A stretch of DNA of 52,075 bases, taken from contig JAFRRP010000054.1 in assembly GCA_017428085.1 (NCBI GenBank), forward strand, positions 1-52,075. Direction: 5' to 3'. Shown piece by piece: positions 40,783 to 49,218 of the stretch (its first letter is position 1; every line of letters begins with the position of its first letter). The notes under the pieces are model-generated. The model saw only the letters and a program-made list of their open reading frames with translations. It did not search any database and was not told the origin of the DNA. This DNA comes from Clostridia bacterium. GTDB lineage: Bacteria; Bacillota; Clostridia; Oscillospirales; Acutalibacteraceae. The position numbers were made by a program, and so were the translations under genes.

Positions 40783-41718
40783 ATGCCCATTAAAATCCCA
40801 AACGAACTGCCGGCGGTGAAAACGCTGACAGAAGAAAACATCTTCGTGATGACCGAGACCCGCGCCATCACGCAGGATATCCGTCCGCTGAAGATCCTGG
40901 TGCTGAACCTGATGCCGAAGAAGATCACCACCGAAACGCAGCTGTCCCGTATTCTCGGCAACACGCCGCTGCAGATCGAGCTGGAGCTGATCCGCACGGC
41001 CACGCATATGCCGCACCACGTTTCGGAAGAGCATCTCTTCGCGTTTTACAAGACGTTTGACGACGTCAAAGAAAACTATTACGACGGCATGGTCATCACC
41101 GGCGCGCCGGTGGAGCTGCTGCGCTTTGAGGACGTGGACTACTGGCCGGAGCTGTGCGAGATCATGGAGTGGACCAAGACCCACGTCCACAGCACCTTCC
41201 ACATCTGCTGGGGGGCGCAGGCGGGCTTATACTACCACTACGGCATCCCGAAGTACGAGCTGCCGGAAAAGATGTTCGGCGTGTTCCCGCATACGGTGGA
41301 GTATAAGCGCTCCATCCTGTTCCGCGGGTTCGACGACTGCTTCTGGGTGCCCCATTCCCGCCACACCAGCGTGCGGCGGGAGGACATCGAAGCCCATCCG
41401 GAGCTGCGCATTCTGGCGTCCTCCGAGGAGGCGGGCGTCTACGCCGTCACCATCGATCAGGGCCGTCAGGTATTCATCATGGGCCATTCGGAGTACGATC
41501 CCCATACGCTGAAAGAGGAATACGACCGCGACGTGGCCAAGGGGCTGGATATCAAAGTGCCGGTCAATTATTTCCCGGACGACGATCCCACGAAGGAGCC
41601 CGTCGTAAAATGGCGCGCCCACGCCAATCTGCTGTATTGCAACTGGCTCAACTATTTCGTCTACCAGACCACGCCTTACGACCTGAACGAGCTGAAAAAC
41701 ACCGAAAAGACAGACTGA
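40783..41718 (+). CDS. metA: Homoserine O-acetyltransferase (MetA family)
   Basis: Acylates homoserine in methionine synthesis. Catalytic C142 in [11 protein letters not shown]235 and E237 in MGHSEYD. Residue 111 is glutamate (GAPVELLRF), which in this family indicates acetyl-CoA rather than succinyl-CoA use; this agrees with the adjacent O-acetylhomoserine enzyme. 311 aa. RBS AAAGGTAA. A lysozyme gene starts 6 bases after its stop. Confidence 0.95.
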   Translation: MPIKIPNELPAVKTLTEENIFVMTETRAITQDIRPLKILVLNLMPKKITTETQLSRILGNTPLQIELELIRTATHMPHHVSEEHLFAFYKTFDDVKENYYDGMVITGAPVELLRFEDVDYWPELCEIMEWTKTHVHSTFHICWGAQAGLYYHYGIPKYELPEKMFGVFPHTVEYKRSILFRGFDDCFWVPHSRHTSVRREDIEAHPELRILASSEEAGVYAVTIDQGRQVFIMGHSEYDPHTLKEEYDRDVAKGLDIKVPVNYFPDDDPTKEPVVKWRAHANLLYCNWLNYFVYQTTPYDLNELKNTEKTD

Positions 41719-41724
41719 TCCCCG

Positions 41725-42567
41725 ATGAAAAAGCTGTTGTCCGTTTTATTATGCCTATGTCTGCTGTCCTGCTGCGGGTGCCGGTTTTTCCCCGTGAAGG
41801 AACCGGAGACGACCGCGGAAGCGCCGACGGAACTCTTTACCGATATCAACGGCAAAGAGGTGCCGGTTTTTGAAAACGTGGGGCTGACCACGCTGGACGC
41901 GTCAAAATTCGTTGTGACGGAAAACGGCAGAAGGATCTATGACGATCCCGCTTACGACTGTTATACCGGAGTGGACGTCTCCGTCTTTCAGGGAGATATC
42001 GACTGGACCGCGGTGGCCGCCGACGGCATCAGCTTTACGATGCTGCGGCTGGGCGGCAGGGGATACGGTGAAGGAACGCTTTACGAGGATACGAACTTTG
42101 TGAAAAACTTTGAGGCGGCTTCCGCGGCGGGACTGAAGATCGGCGTGTATTTCTTCTCGCAGGCTGTCTCTGTGGAGGAGGCCGTGCAGGAAGCGAAGTT
42201 TGTGATCGAGATACTGAACGGCATGCCTCTTGACCTGCCTGTCGCTTACGATTGGGAGCACGTGGACGATACCGCCGCCCGTACCTTTGCCATTGGCGCC
42301 GATCAGGTCACGTCGTTTGCCAAGGCTTTCTGCGATACGGTCACACAGGCCGGTTATCAGACCATCGTATATTTCAACCGTGAGCATGGCTATTACAATT
42401 ACGAGCTTTCGCTGATCCCCGATTATTACTTCTGGTACGCGGAATACGCCGACAGACCCTCGTTCGTCTATGATTACCACCTGTGGCAGTATACGGAAAG
42501 CGGGCGTGTGAACGGCATCCCGGGCAACGTGGACCTGAACATCGCGGTTTACGCCTCGTCGGGGTAA
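41725..42567 (+). CDS. Lipoprotein GH25 lysozyme-like muramidase
   Basis: 280-aa exported protein. The N-terminus has a hydrophobic stretch and cysteine-rich LLSCCGC, a plausible lipobox, so it is probably anchored to the outer face of the membrane. After a 60-residue spacer the GH25 barrel begins with TGVDVSVFQGDIDW (D84); the catalytic pair is D176 and E178 in LPVAYDWEHVD, and LWQYTESGRVNGIPGNVDLN is the typical end. It cleaves peptidoglycan between MurNAc and GlcNAc. Follows metA by 6 bases without a good RBS, so coupled translation is likely. The combination with methionine genes has no obvious meaning. Confidence 0.9.
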   Translation: MKKLLSVLLCLCLLSCCGCRFFPVKEPETTAEAPTELFTDINGKEVPVFENVGLTTLDASKFVVTENGRRIYDDPAYDCYTGVDVSVFQGDIDWTAVAADGISFTMLRLGGRGYGEGTLYEDTNFVKNFEAASAAGLKIGVYFFSQAVSVEEAVQEAKFVIEILNGMPLDLPVAYDWEHVDDTAARTFAIGADQVTSFAKAFCDTVTQAGYQTIVYFNREHGYYNYELSLIPDYYFWYAEYADRPSFVYDYHLWQYTESGRVNGIPGNVDLNIAVYASSG

Positions 42568-42660
42568 CACTGCTTTGCGTGTTGAGACCGGTCCGATGCG
42601 GCGAATCATCGCCGTCAACGATCGGCTAATCGAATAGGATCACATCGATAAAGGAGGAAA

Positions 42661-42679
42661 GTGCCGCGTCCGGCGGCAC
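42661..42679 (+). promoter_or_regulatory. Hairpin between the RBS and the ATG of the DapA-family gene
   Basis: GTGCCGC (42661-42667) and GCGGCAC (42673-42679) form a perfect 7-bp stem. GGAGG lies at 42653-42657 and the ATG at 42688; folding would bring them about 11 bases apart instead of 30. Confidence 0.5.
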
Positions 42680-42687
42680 GGAAACGT

Positions 42688-43587
42688 ATGTCACAATTAA
42701 CGGAGAATTATACCGGCATCTATTCGCTGATGCTCACGCCCTATCACGACGACCTGTCCGTCAATTACGAAGCCTACGAGGAATACGCCGATTGGCAGGT
42801 GTCGCAGGGTGTGGAACACCTGTTCGCCGTTTGCGGCAGCTCGGAAATGGCGGAACTGACGCTGAAGGAGCGCCTGAAGCTGGCGGAGTTGACCGTGAAG
42901 CACAAGGGCGATACCACCGTGGTGGCCACCGCCAATATGGAACCCTCGTGGTTTTCGCAGGTGGAGGAGGTCAAACGCATGACCGCCACCGGCGTGGACG
43001 GGATCGTGTTCACCACCAAGGGCTTCGGCAACGATCCGGACCGGCTGGTGAATTACGTGGGTGAGTTGAAGCAGTTCACCCATCTGCCCGTGTTCATGTA
43101 CGAATTCCCCGGTTTGAAGCCGCACCTCATCAGCGGCGAATGCTACGGCCGGCTGGTGCGCGAGTGCGGAATCTACGGTATCAAGGATACCACCAGCACC
43201 TACGAGGGCATCGCGGAAAAGATCGCGGTAAAAGGGGAGTCCTGTATTATTCAGGCCAACATGCCCTTCCTGTTTGAGGCGTTCAAAATGGGCGCCCGCG
43301 GCGTGATGGCTACGCCCACCGCCTGCGGCGGCGCGTTCTTCCAGCGCTTTTTCGAGGCCTTCATGAACGGCGATATGGCGCTGGCCGAGCAGCGCTACAA
43401 CGAGATCATCCTGCTGGATAACGCCATCGACAGCGGCTTCAACTGCTCCGCCAAATATCTGGTGCAGCTGCAGGGCGTGGAGGGCATGAAGCCCATCAAC
43501 CGCGGCCATCTGCAGCTTTCCTCCGGCCGCCTGCAGAGTTTGCAATCCTTCCACAACTGGTGCGTCGCCAACGGATTGATGGAATGA
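42688..43587 (+). CDS. DapA/NanA-family class I lyase
   Basis: TIM-barrel Schiff-base lyase of 299 aa. K166 in YGIKDTTST forms the Schiff base and Y138 in FMYEFPG is the proton relay. The GTTGE/GSTGE pyruvate-binding motif is changed to CGSSEMAEL (49-57), so the substrate may not be pyruvate plus an aldehyde in the usual way. Neither dihydrodipicolinate synthase nor sialic acid lyase can be claimed. A GTG at 42661 would add nine residues (PRPAARKR-like) and is nearer the RBS, but homologues begin near the ATG. The MBL-fold gene follows 10 bases later. Confidence 0.8.
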   Translation: MSQLTENYTGIYSLMLTPYHDDLSVNYEAYEEYADWQVSQGVEHLFAVCGSSEMAELTLKERLKLAELTVKHKGDTTVVATANMEPSWFSQVEEVKRMTATGVDGIVFTTKGFGNDPDRLVNYVGELKQFTHLPVFMYEFPGLKPHLISGECYGRLVRECGIYGIKDTTSTYEGIAEKIAVKGESCIIQANMPFLFEAFKMGARGVMATPTACGGAFFQRFFEAFMNGDMALAEQRYNEIILLDNAIDSGFNCSAKYLVQLQGVEGMKPINRGHLQLSSGRLQSLQSFHNWCVANGLME

Positions 43588-43597
43588 GGACAACCGT

Positions 43598-44467
43598 ATG
43601 AAACTGACCTATCTCGGCACCGGCGCGGCGGAGGGCATCCCCGCGCTGTTCTGCAACTGCTTCCTGTGTAAAAAGGCGAAAGAGCTGGGCGGCAAAAATA
43701 TCCGTTCCCGGTCGCAGACTCTTGTCAATGACGATCTGCTGATCGATTTCGGACCGGACGTGTTTTGGCACGTCTGCCGCTACGGGCTGGACCTCGCCAA
43801 AATCCGTACCCTGCTGATCACCCACGCCCACGAGGACCATTATACCCCCTCAGAGCTGTGCTACCGCAAAAAACCGTTTTCCTATCTCAGCGGGGATAAG
43901 GAAGCGGACAATTATGATTTCCCCACGCTGGATATCTATCTTTCGCAGGGCTCCTTCGATTACGAGGGCGTGCGCTTCCTGCACCGGCAGGAACTGGCCG
44001 ACGGCAAAGCGCCGATGACGTATCATATCGTCCGGGCTTTCGAGCCGTTTCAGACGGGGCGTTATACGGTCACCCCGTTGACGGCCAACCACGCGCCGGG
44101 CTTTGAGGCGCTGATCTATATTATCTCCGACGGACTGAGCTCCCTGCTGTACGGTCACGATACCGGCCTGTTCCCCGAGGAAACGCTCGATTATCTTTCG
44201 CGGGAAAAGCCGCATCTCGATTTTGTGTCGCTGGACTGTACGGGCATGGCCTCCGGCCACAACACCGGCGGCGGCCGGCACATGAATTTGGAGCGCAACA
44301 TCAAAACACGTGAGGCGCTGGATTCTTTCGGCTGTACGGACGAAACCACCGTCTGGTGCTGCAACCACTTTTCCCACAACGGCAAATCCACCCATGAAGA
44401 GCTGGTGGAGATCATGGCAAAAGAAAACTTCCTTGTCGCCTATGACGGAATGACGGCGGAATTCTGA
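43598..44467 (+). CDS. Metallo-beta-lactamase-fold hydrolase (PhnP/RNase Z-like)
   Basis: 289 aa. Zinc motif THAHEDH (75-81: H76, H78, D80, H81), TANHAPGFEAL with a later ligand histidine, YGHDTGLFPEE with an aspartate ligand and CCNHFSHNGKS near the end. The start YLGTGAAEGIPALFCNC resembles PhnP and related phosphodiesterases, whose CxxC element is also visible (C19...C24). Likely a cyclic phosphodiesterase or other phosphoester hydrolase. Probably co-transcribed with the DapA-family gene. Confidence 0.85.
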   Translation: MKLTYLGTGAAEGIPALFCNCFLCKKAKELGGKNIRSRSQTLVNDDLLIDFGPDVFWHVCRYGLDLAKIRTLLITHAHEDHYTPSELCYRKKPFSYLSGDKEADNYDFPTLDIYLSQGSFDYEGVRFLHRQELADGKAPMTYHIVRAFEPFQTGRYTVTPLTANHAPGFEALIYIISDGLSSLLYGHDTGLFPEETLDYLSREKPHLDFVSLDCTGMASGHNTGGGRHMNLERNIKTREALDSFGCTDETTVWCCNHFSHNGKSTHEELVEIMAKENFLVAYDGMTAEF

Positions 44468-44480
44468 TTTTCGCATGATG

Positions 44481-44519
44481 AAAACGCGTCCCGGACTGTG
44501 TCGTTCGGAACGCGTTTTT
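44481..44519. terminator. Bidirectional terminator between convergent genes
   Basis: AAAACGCGTCCCG (44481-44493) pairs with CGGAACGCGTTTT (44506-44518) with one G-U; five T follow on the plus strand and four on the minus strand. It serves the MBL gene and the Gfo/Idh gene. Confidence 0.9.
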
Positions 44520-44595
44520 CTTGTTGGCTTTCGATATCCGGCTGATGCCATCCGATCGTGTTTCAATGGATCTCAGCCGTTTCGGCGCTGTTGGT

Positions 44596-45852
44596 TCAGT
44601 TATCCCGTGATGCGAGAATGTCCTCCCATTTCTCCCGTACGGCGTCGTAGATTTCCATGGGGATATCCGGCGTGCCGCCCTTGCAGGTTGGCAGCAGACG
44701 GTCGCCCGCCGCGTTGGGATCGGTGCAGGCGGTGTCGTCGCGCCACTTGTCCCGTTCTTCCGGGTCGCGCAGATCGGGGATCTCCATGGAAGCGCCGTTG
44801 TTCAGGATCGACCGGAAAGCGAATAACCCCGGCAAAAACATGTCCAGCGCCTCATAAACGCCGATCACGTCCGCGGTCTCGTCGCCGCGGATCTTTTCAA
44901 TGAAATAATACATTGACCAGAAGTCGCTGCCGCCGTGGCCGAAGCCCTTGCTTTGCTCGTCGCGCTCGGCAGGCAGGTAGGTCTCGATCTTTCCGGGATG
45001 GTCGTAGTCTCCCTCGACGTCGTCCGCGTTGACGTAGATGCGGTCATGCATGCCCGTCTGTGCGTCCTCCCGCGCGGATTCCATGCGTCCCTTGGAGCCG
45101 TACACCACGTAGGAGATGTTATTTTTATACAGCCCGCCGTGGATGCTCTTGACCAGCGCGCCGTTTTCCAGCGTGACCATCTCGATCCCGAAGCTGGCGG
45201 CACGGCTGCCCTGGCGGAAGCGCCGCGCGTTATTGCTGCTTTCAAAACCGATCACGGAGACGGGGCGCAGCCCGGTGATGTGCAGGATCGGACCCAGCGA
45301 GTGCGTGCAGTAGAAGGTGGAATACATATTGTTGCGCCAGTGGTCCGGCTCGCCGTAGGTGATCTCCGGCCAGATCGGTTCGCAGTTGTGGACGTATTCG
45401 CCCTCGCCGTACTCGAACGTGCCGATCTTTCCCTCGCGGTACAGGCGGCGCATCTCGCGGGGAGCCGCCATGTAGCAGTAGTTTTCGCCGTAGGCGTATA
45501 CCTTGCCGCTGCGCTCCACGGCCTCCACCAGCGCTACCGCCTCCTTCATGGTCTGCACGGGCAGCACCTCGGAAAAGACGTGCAGCCCCGCGTCAAGGCA
45601 GCGGATGGCGAAGGGTGCGTGCTCGTTGGCGTAGTTGGCCAGCACTACCGCGTCCATATCGTGCTTGATAAAGTCTTCAAAGTTATCGTAATAGGCGATG
45701 GGCAGTCCTTCTGCTTCGCGGCGTACCTTTTCCAGCTCATAGGGCGCCTTGTCGCACACTGCTACCAGCTCGGCGTTTTCCGCGTTCTTGCAGTAATGGA
45801 TCATCGTTCTGCCGCGGTGCGCCCCCAGCACCCCCACGCGTACCTTTTTCAT
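44596..45852 (-). CDS. Gfo/Idh/MocA-family oxidoreductase
   Basis: 418-aa NAD(P)-dependent sugar or inositol dehydrogenase-type protein. The start KKVRVGVLGAHRGRTMI has a loosened GxGxxG; EVLPVQTMKEAV replaces the usual EKP; THSLGPILHITG and YMAAPREMRRLYREGKIGTF are family segments. A longer open frame runs to 46110, but the ATG at 45852 with GGAGGG upstream is the family start. It is similar in plan to the GH109-like protein at 17982 but lacks the GHDGGDYF block (it has GHGGSDFWSMYY, closer to classic GH109). Forms an operon with the metallophosphoesterase 23 bases upstream. A glycosidase-like role is possible. Confidence 0.82.
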   Translation of the reverse strand: MKKVRVGVLGAHRGRTMIHYCKNAENAELVAVCDKAPYELEKVRREAEGLPIAYYDNFEDFIKHDMDAVVLANYANEHAPFAIRCLDAGLHVFSEVLPVQTMKEAVALVEAVERSGKVYAYGENYCYMAAPREMRRLYREGKIGTFEYGEGEYVHNCEPIWPEITYGEPDHWRNNMYSTFYCTHSLGPILHITGLRPVSVIGFESSNNARRFRQGSRAASFGIEMVTLENGALVKSIHGGLYKNNISYVVYGSKGRMESAREDAQTGMHDRIYVNADDVEGDYDHPGKIETYLPAERDEQSKGFGHGGSDFWSMYYFIEKIRGDETADVIGVYEALDMFLPGLFAFRSILNNGASMEIPDLRDPEERDKWRDDTACTDPNAAGDRLLPTCKGGTPDIPMEIYDAVREKWEDILASRDN

Positions 45853-45875
45853 CACGTGTCCCTCCGTTAACCGTT

Positions 45876-47072
45876 TTATTCCACCGTGAATTCCGCGGTC
45901 AGTTCGTTGGTCGATTCGTTGTCCCAGAAGCCCCGCGCGATCACCGAAACAGTGTATTCGCCCTTTGTCAGCCGGGGGATCGGTATGGTGATCGTCTCCG
46001 GCATATTGGCGCGGTAATATCCGGACCATGCCGCGGCGCGGCGGACGATCCTGCCGTCCGCTTTGCGTCTGACGGTGACGAGGTAGTCGTTGACGAGCTC
46101 GCCCTCGCATTTCGCCTGCCCGAAGGTCACCTCCGCTTTATCGCCGTCAAGCGCGACGGAGATGGGTGTGCCTGCCGCGAAATACGGTTTGACGCTTTTT
46201 ATCCGGCGCTTGTCCGTGTAGACGAAAGTCTCCGGCGTGAAGGGCGGGCGGATTACGTGGTCGCAGGGGAAGAACTGCCCGGTGATGATATCGTATGACT
46301 TCACCGTCACGGCGCCGTCGTCGGCGACCTCCACGATCAGGTATTGGGCAAACTCGTCGCAGTCCGGCGGCACGGTGCCGTAGTATTTATCAAATTCATC
46401 CAGCTCCGTATAGCTCAGCGAGCCGCTGCCGAAGCAGGTGAAGTATTTCTGATGCACATTGCGCGGGTCGTTGATGGGCGCGTGGCTGTGGCCGGAAAAG
46501 TCGATGACCTGCGGATAGTTCATCAGCACCGGGATCAGTTCCTTTTCGCCCCAGTCGACGCTGCCCACCACGGTGTCGTGGATGTGGGCGTGCTGGAAGA
46601 AAAAGATCGCCTTGTCGGGGTCGTCGTCAAAGGCCTTCTGCAGCTCGGTAAAGGCATATTCCTGCTGCGCTTTGCCGTAGTAGGTGCCCTTTTCCGGGGC
46701 TACCGAGATAAAGTGGTACCCCTTGATGACCAGATGCATGTGCGGGTCCATGTGGAACAGTCGTTTCATGCGCTCATGGGTCTCCGGGATGCCGCTGCCG
46801 TATTCGTGGCTGGCCACGGAGATCAGCGTCTGCGTGCCGGGGCGCAGGTTCGCCTCAAACACTTCCTTGAAGTTCAGCATCTCTTCCTCTTTGCCGCGGT
46901 TGGCAAAGTCGCCGTTCACGATAACGGCGTCCAGCCCCTTGTAATCGCAGCCGTCCGCGTAGGCGTAGGCGGCCTTCATGCCCGTGTCAAGCCGGGCAAG
47001 CTCGATGCAGTCTTTGTTTTCCTTTACGTGAACGTCGCTCATTACGACGAACCTTAAAACGGTGTTTGCCAT
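45876..47072 (-). CDS. Calcineurin-like metallophosphoesterase
   Basis: 398 aa. Metal-binding set: VVMSDVHVKEN (D and H), VIVNGDFANRG, SHEYG in place of the GNHE/D motif, FFFQHAHIHD and FSGHSHAP. The last 110 residues form a beta-type domain (about 290-398) similar to those that follow the phosphoesterase domain in glycan-locus proteins. No signal peptide, so cytoplasmic. Substrate unknown. RBS GGGAGGGAC. First gene of a two-gene operon. Confidence 0.85.
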   Translation of the reverse strand: MANTVLRFVVMSDVHVKENKDCIELARLDTGMKAAYAYADGCDYKGLDAVIVNGDFANRGKEEEMLNFKEVFEANLRPGTQTLISVASHEYGSGIPETHERMKRLFHMDPHMHLVIKGYHFISVAPEKGTYYGKAQQEYAFTELQKAFDDDPDKAIFFFQHAHIHDTVVGSVDWGEKELIPVLMNYPQVIDFSGHSHAPINDPRNVHQKYFTCFGSGSLSYTELDEFDKYYGTVPPDCDEFAQYLIVEVADDGAVTVKSYDIITGQFFPCDHVIRPPFTPETFVYTDKRRIKSVKPYFAAGTPISVALDGDKAEVTFGQAKCEGELVNDYLVTVRRKADGRIVRRAAAWSGYYRANMPETITIPIPRLTKGEYTVSVIARGFWDNESTNELTAEFTVE

Positions 47073-47104
47073 TTTTGTCCCTCCCGGATTGTTTGTTCCC
47101 GTTT

Positions 47105-47133
47105 ATTTTATCACCGTGTCGTATCAAAAACAA
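47105..47133 (-). promoter_or_regulatory. Promoter of the metallophosphoesterase operon
   Basis: Minus strand TTGTTT (47133-47128) and TAAAAT (47110-47105), 17-base spacer. Confidence 0.55.
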
Positions 47134-47144
47134 GAAAAAAGAAT

Positions 47145-47170
47145 AAAAAAAACGGCGTTGAGGGACAACG
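47145..47170 (-). terminator. Probable terminator of nagB
   Basis: Minus-strand hairpin CGTTG TCCCT CAACG (47170-47156), then CCG and eight T (47152-47145). Confidence 0.7.
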
Positions 47171-47210
47171 GAACAAAATTATCCGAAGTCCCTGACCCGT
47201 TTGAATGAAA

Positions 47211-47933
47211 TCACAGCAGGGAAGCGGCCGCTTCGTCCAGCAGCAGCAACGCGTCCGGGTGGTCCTGCAGAACGGAAACGGGACACCGGGGCGTGACCTT
47301 CCCTTTGACAGCCTCCCGGATCGCCTGCGCTTTCTTTTCGCCCGTGGCGATCAGTACGATCTTTTTGGCTTTCATGATGGTGCCGATGCCCATGGTCAGC
47401 GCGTAACGCGGCATGGGATTTTCGTCAAAATAGATGCTGTTGGCTTCGATGGTGCTCTCGTTCAGCTTTACCTTGAAGGAACCGTCGGAAAACGCGTCCG
47501 CGGGCTCGTTGAAGCCGATGTGCCCGTTGCGGCCCACGCCCAGCAGCTGGATATCGATGCCGCCCGCCTGTTCGATCATCGCGTCGAAGGCGGCGGCTTC
47601 TTTTTCCGCGTCGGCGGCGTTCCCGTCCATCAGATGCGCGTTTTCCTCTTTGATATCCACGTGGTTGAACAGGTTTTTATGCATAAAGGTGTAGTAGCTG
47701 TTCTTATCGTTCCGCGGCAGATCGCAGTACTCGTCCAGATTAAAGGTCGTCACGTCGGCAAAGCTGATCCGCCCCGCCTCATACCGCCGGATCAACTCCT
47801 GATACGTCTTGACCGGCGAAGCGCCGGTGGCCAGCCCCAGTACGCAATTTTTCTTGGACTTCAGTATGCCGGTAAAGATATCCGCGCAGCAGACGGCCAG
47901 CTTGTCCGCGGATGAAAACACGCGATATTCCAT
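47211..47933 (-). CDS. nagB: Glucosamine-6-phosphate deaminase
   Basis: Converts glucosamine 6-phosphate to fructose 6-phosphate and ammonia, the last step of amino-sugar catabolism. TFNLDEYC with D67 and LLGVGRNGHIGFNEP with H138 are the catalytic segments. 240 aa is the short, non-allosteric Gram-positive form. RBS GGGGGAG. nagA is not nearby. No promoter of its own is visible up to the tRNA-Leu gene, so it may be transcribed by read-through from that gene's promoter. Confidence 0.96.
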   Translation of the reverse strand: MEYRVFSSADKLAVCCADIFTGILKSKKNCVLGLATGASPVKTYQELIRRYEAGRISFADVTTFNLDEYCDLPRNDKNSYYTFMHKNLFNHVDIKEENAHLMDGNAADAEKEAAAFDAMIEQAGGIDIQLLGVGRNGHIGFNEPADAFSDGSFKVKLNESTIEANSIYFDENPMPRYALTMGIGTIMKAKKIVLIATGEKKAQAIREAVKGKVTPRCPVSVLQDHPDALLLLDEAAASLL

Positions 47934-47986
47934 ATTGTTTCTCCCCCTTTTTCAGCGTTGCGCGGCAGCGCTGCGGCTGTATAGCG

Positions 47987-48009
47987 CAAAAGCAGCCTTG
48001 CGGCTGCTT
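47987..48009 (-). terminator. Weak terminator between tRNA-Leu and nagB
   Basis: Minus-strand stem AAGCAGCC GCAA GGCTGCTT (48009-47990) followed by only four T. Partial read-through into nagB is plausible. Confidence 0.65.
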
Positions 48010-48013
48010 CGTA

Positions 48014-48098
48014 TGGTGCGGATAACAGGAATCGAACCTGCACGCCTTGCGGCACAAGAACCTAAATCTTGCGTGTCTGCCAATTTCACCATATCCGC
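48014..48098 (-). tRNA. tRNA-Leu (anticodon UAG)
   Basis: Minus strand: acceptor arms GCGGATA and TATCCGC, discriminator A, CCA encoded. Anticodon loop ATTTAGG gives UAG for CUN codons. Long class II variable arm; T-loop TTCGATT. Confidence 0.95.
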
Positions 48099-48107
48099 GT
48101 TTTTTTC

Positions 48108-48136
48108 ATTATACCGCAAGCGGAAATAATAATCAA
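48108..48136 (-). promoter_or_regulatory. Promoter of tRNA-Leu
   Basis: Minus strand TTGATT (48136-48131) and perfect TATAAT (48113-48108), 17-base spacer. Confidence 0.85.
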
Positions 48137-48209
48137 GAATAAAATCGGATAAAATGCGGAGTCCGTCGATTTCGATCGGTTCCCGAAATGTCGATCTCTT
48201 TGGCGCTTC

Positions 48210-48602
48210 TTATCCCTCCGGGCCGAAAAGGCCGCCGTCGAAGGCGTTTTTGATATGGTTGATCTCGTGGTCGAATAAATCGTACAGGATGACCTCGATG
48301 ATGTCGAACCGCGTTTTGGCTCCGCGCATCTGTGTCTGCGATAAAAAGGCGGCGGCGTTGTTGGCAAGGCGCCGCTGCTTTTCATGGTCCACCGCTTCCG
48401 CGGGCGGCAGCATTCCGCCGGGCGCGCGCGTTTTTACCTCCACGAAGCAGATCGTCCCGTCTTTATCTGCGGCGATGATGTCCGTTTCGCCCAGCGCTGT
48501 GGCATAGTTGGCGGCGCAGATCTCATACCCGTTGTCGCGCAGGTATCGGGCGGCCAGTTGTTCGCCTCTCGCGCCTGTTTTTAAGTGTTCCGGCATTGCC
48601 AT
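48210..48602 (-). CDS. YraN-family (UPF0102) endonuclease-like protein
   Basis: 130 aa. GARGEQLAARYLRDNGYEI followed by GETDIIAADKDGTICFVEVK is the PD-(D/E)XK-like core (E...D...ExK). The family is found with rnhB and dprA; an exact function is not established, though some members are Holliday-junction-related nucleases. Last gene of the rplS-yraN cluster; 16 bases after rnhB. Confidence 0.92.
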   Translation of the reverse strand: MAMPEHLKTGARGEQLAARYLRDNGYEICAANYATALGETDIIAADKDGTICFVEVKTRAPGGMLPPAEAVDHEKQRRLANNAAAFLSQTQMRGAKTRFDIIEVILYDLFDHEINHIKNAFDGGLFGPEG

Positions 48603-48618
48603 ATCGCCGTTCTCCGTT

Positions 48619-49218
48619 TTACTTCTCGTTCAGATTTTTCAAAAAAGACAGCCGGTGTACGGGGGATATCCCGTATCGCTTTATCATTTCATAGTGAAGC
48701 GCCGTAGGGTAGCCCTTATGCTTGGCAAACTGATACTGCGGATACTGCTTATCCAGCTCCAGTAAAAATCTGTCCCTGTTGACCTTCGCCAAAATAGAAG
48801 CCGCCGCGATGGAAATGGATCTCGCGTCGCCCTTGACCAGCGTGATCTCCTCGATCCCCGTGCCGGGCTTGCGGTTGCCGTCCACCAGCGCGATCTCCGG
48901 CCTGACGGAAAGCCCCTCCACCGCACGTTTCATGGCAAGGAAGGTGGCGTTCAAAATGTTGATCTCGTCGATCTCTTTTTCGCTTGCGCTGGCGATGGAA
49001 TAAGCGATCGCCTTTTGTTCGATCACGTCGAACAGCGCGTCGCGCTTTTTTTCTGTCAATTTTTTGGAATCGTTGATGCCCAGGTCCTCCAGCCCCTCCG
49101 GCAGGATGACCGCCGCCGCGAAAACGGGCCCCGCCAGCGGGCCCCGGCCCGCCTCGTCGATCCCGCAGATCACGGAATATCCTTTTGCCTTCAATTCGTG
49201 CTCCGGTTCGTATGTCAT
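48619..49218 (-). CDS. rnhB: Ribonuclease HII
   Basis: Cuts RNA in RNA-DNA hybrids, including single ribonucleotides in DNA. CGIDEAGRGPLAGPV holds the catalytic D and E, ALVDGNRKPG the third acid; NDSKKLTEKKRD is also typical. 199 aa. Start overlaps the rbgA stop by ATGA. Confidence 0.97.
   Translation of the reverse strand: MTYEPEHELKAKGYSVICGIDEAGRGPLAGPVFAAAVILPEGLEDLGINDSKKLTEKKRDALFDVIEQKAIAYSIASASEKEIDEINILNATFLAMKRAVEGLSVRPEIALVDGNRKPGTGIEEITLVKGDARSISIAAASILAKVNRDRFLLELDKQYPQYQFAKHKGYPTALHYEMIKRYGISPVHRLSFLKNLNEK

Noticed and set aside
47809..48129. 106-codon plus-strand frame over tRNA-Leu and nagB
   Set aside because: The RITGIEPARLAAQEPKSC text is a tRNA antisense artefact and the rest is antisense to nagB.
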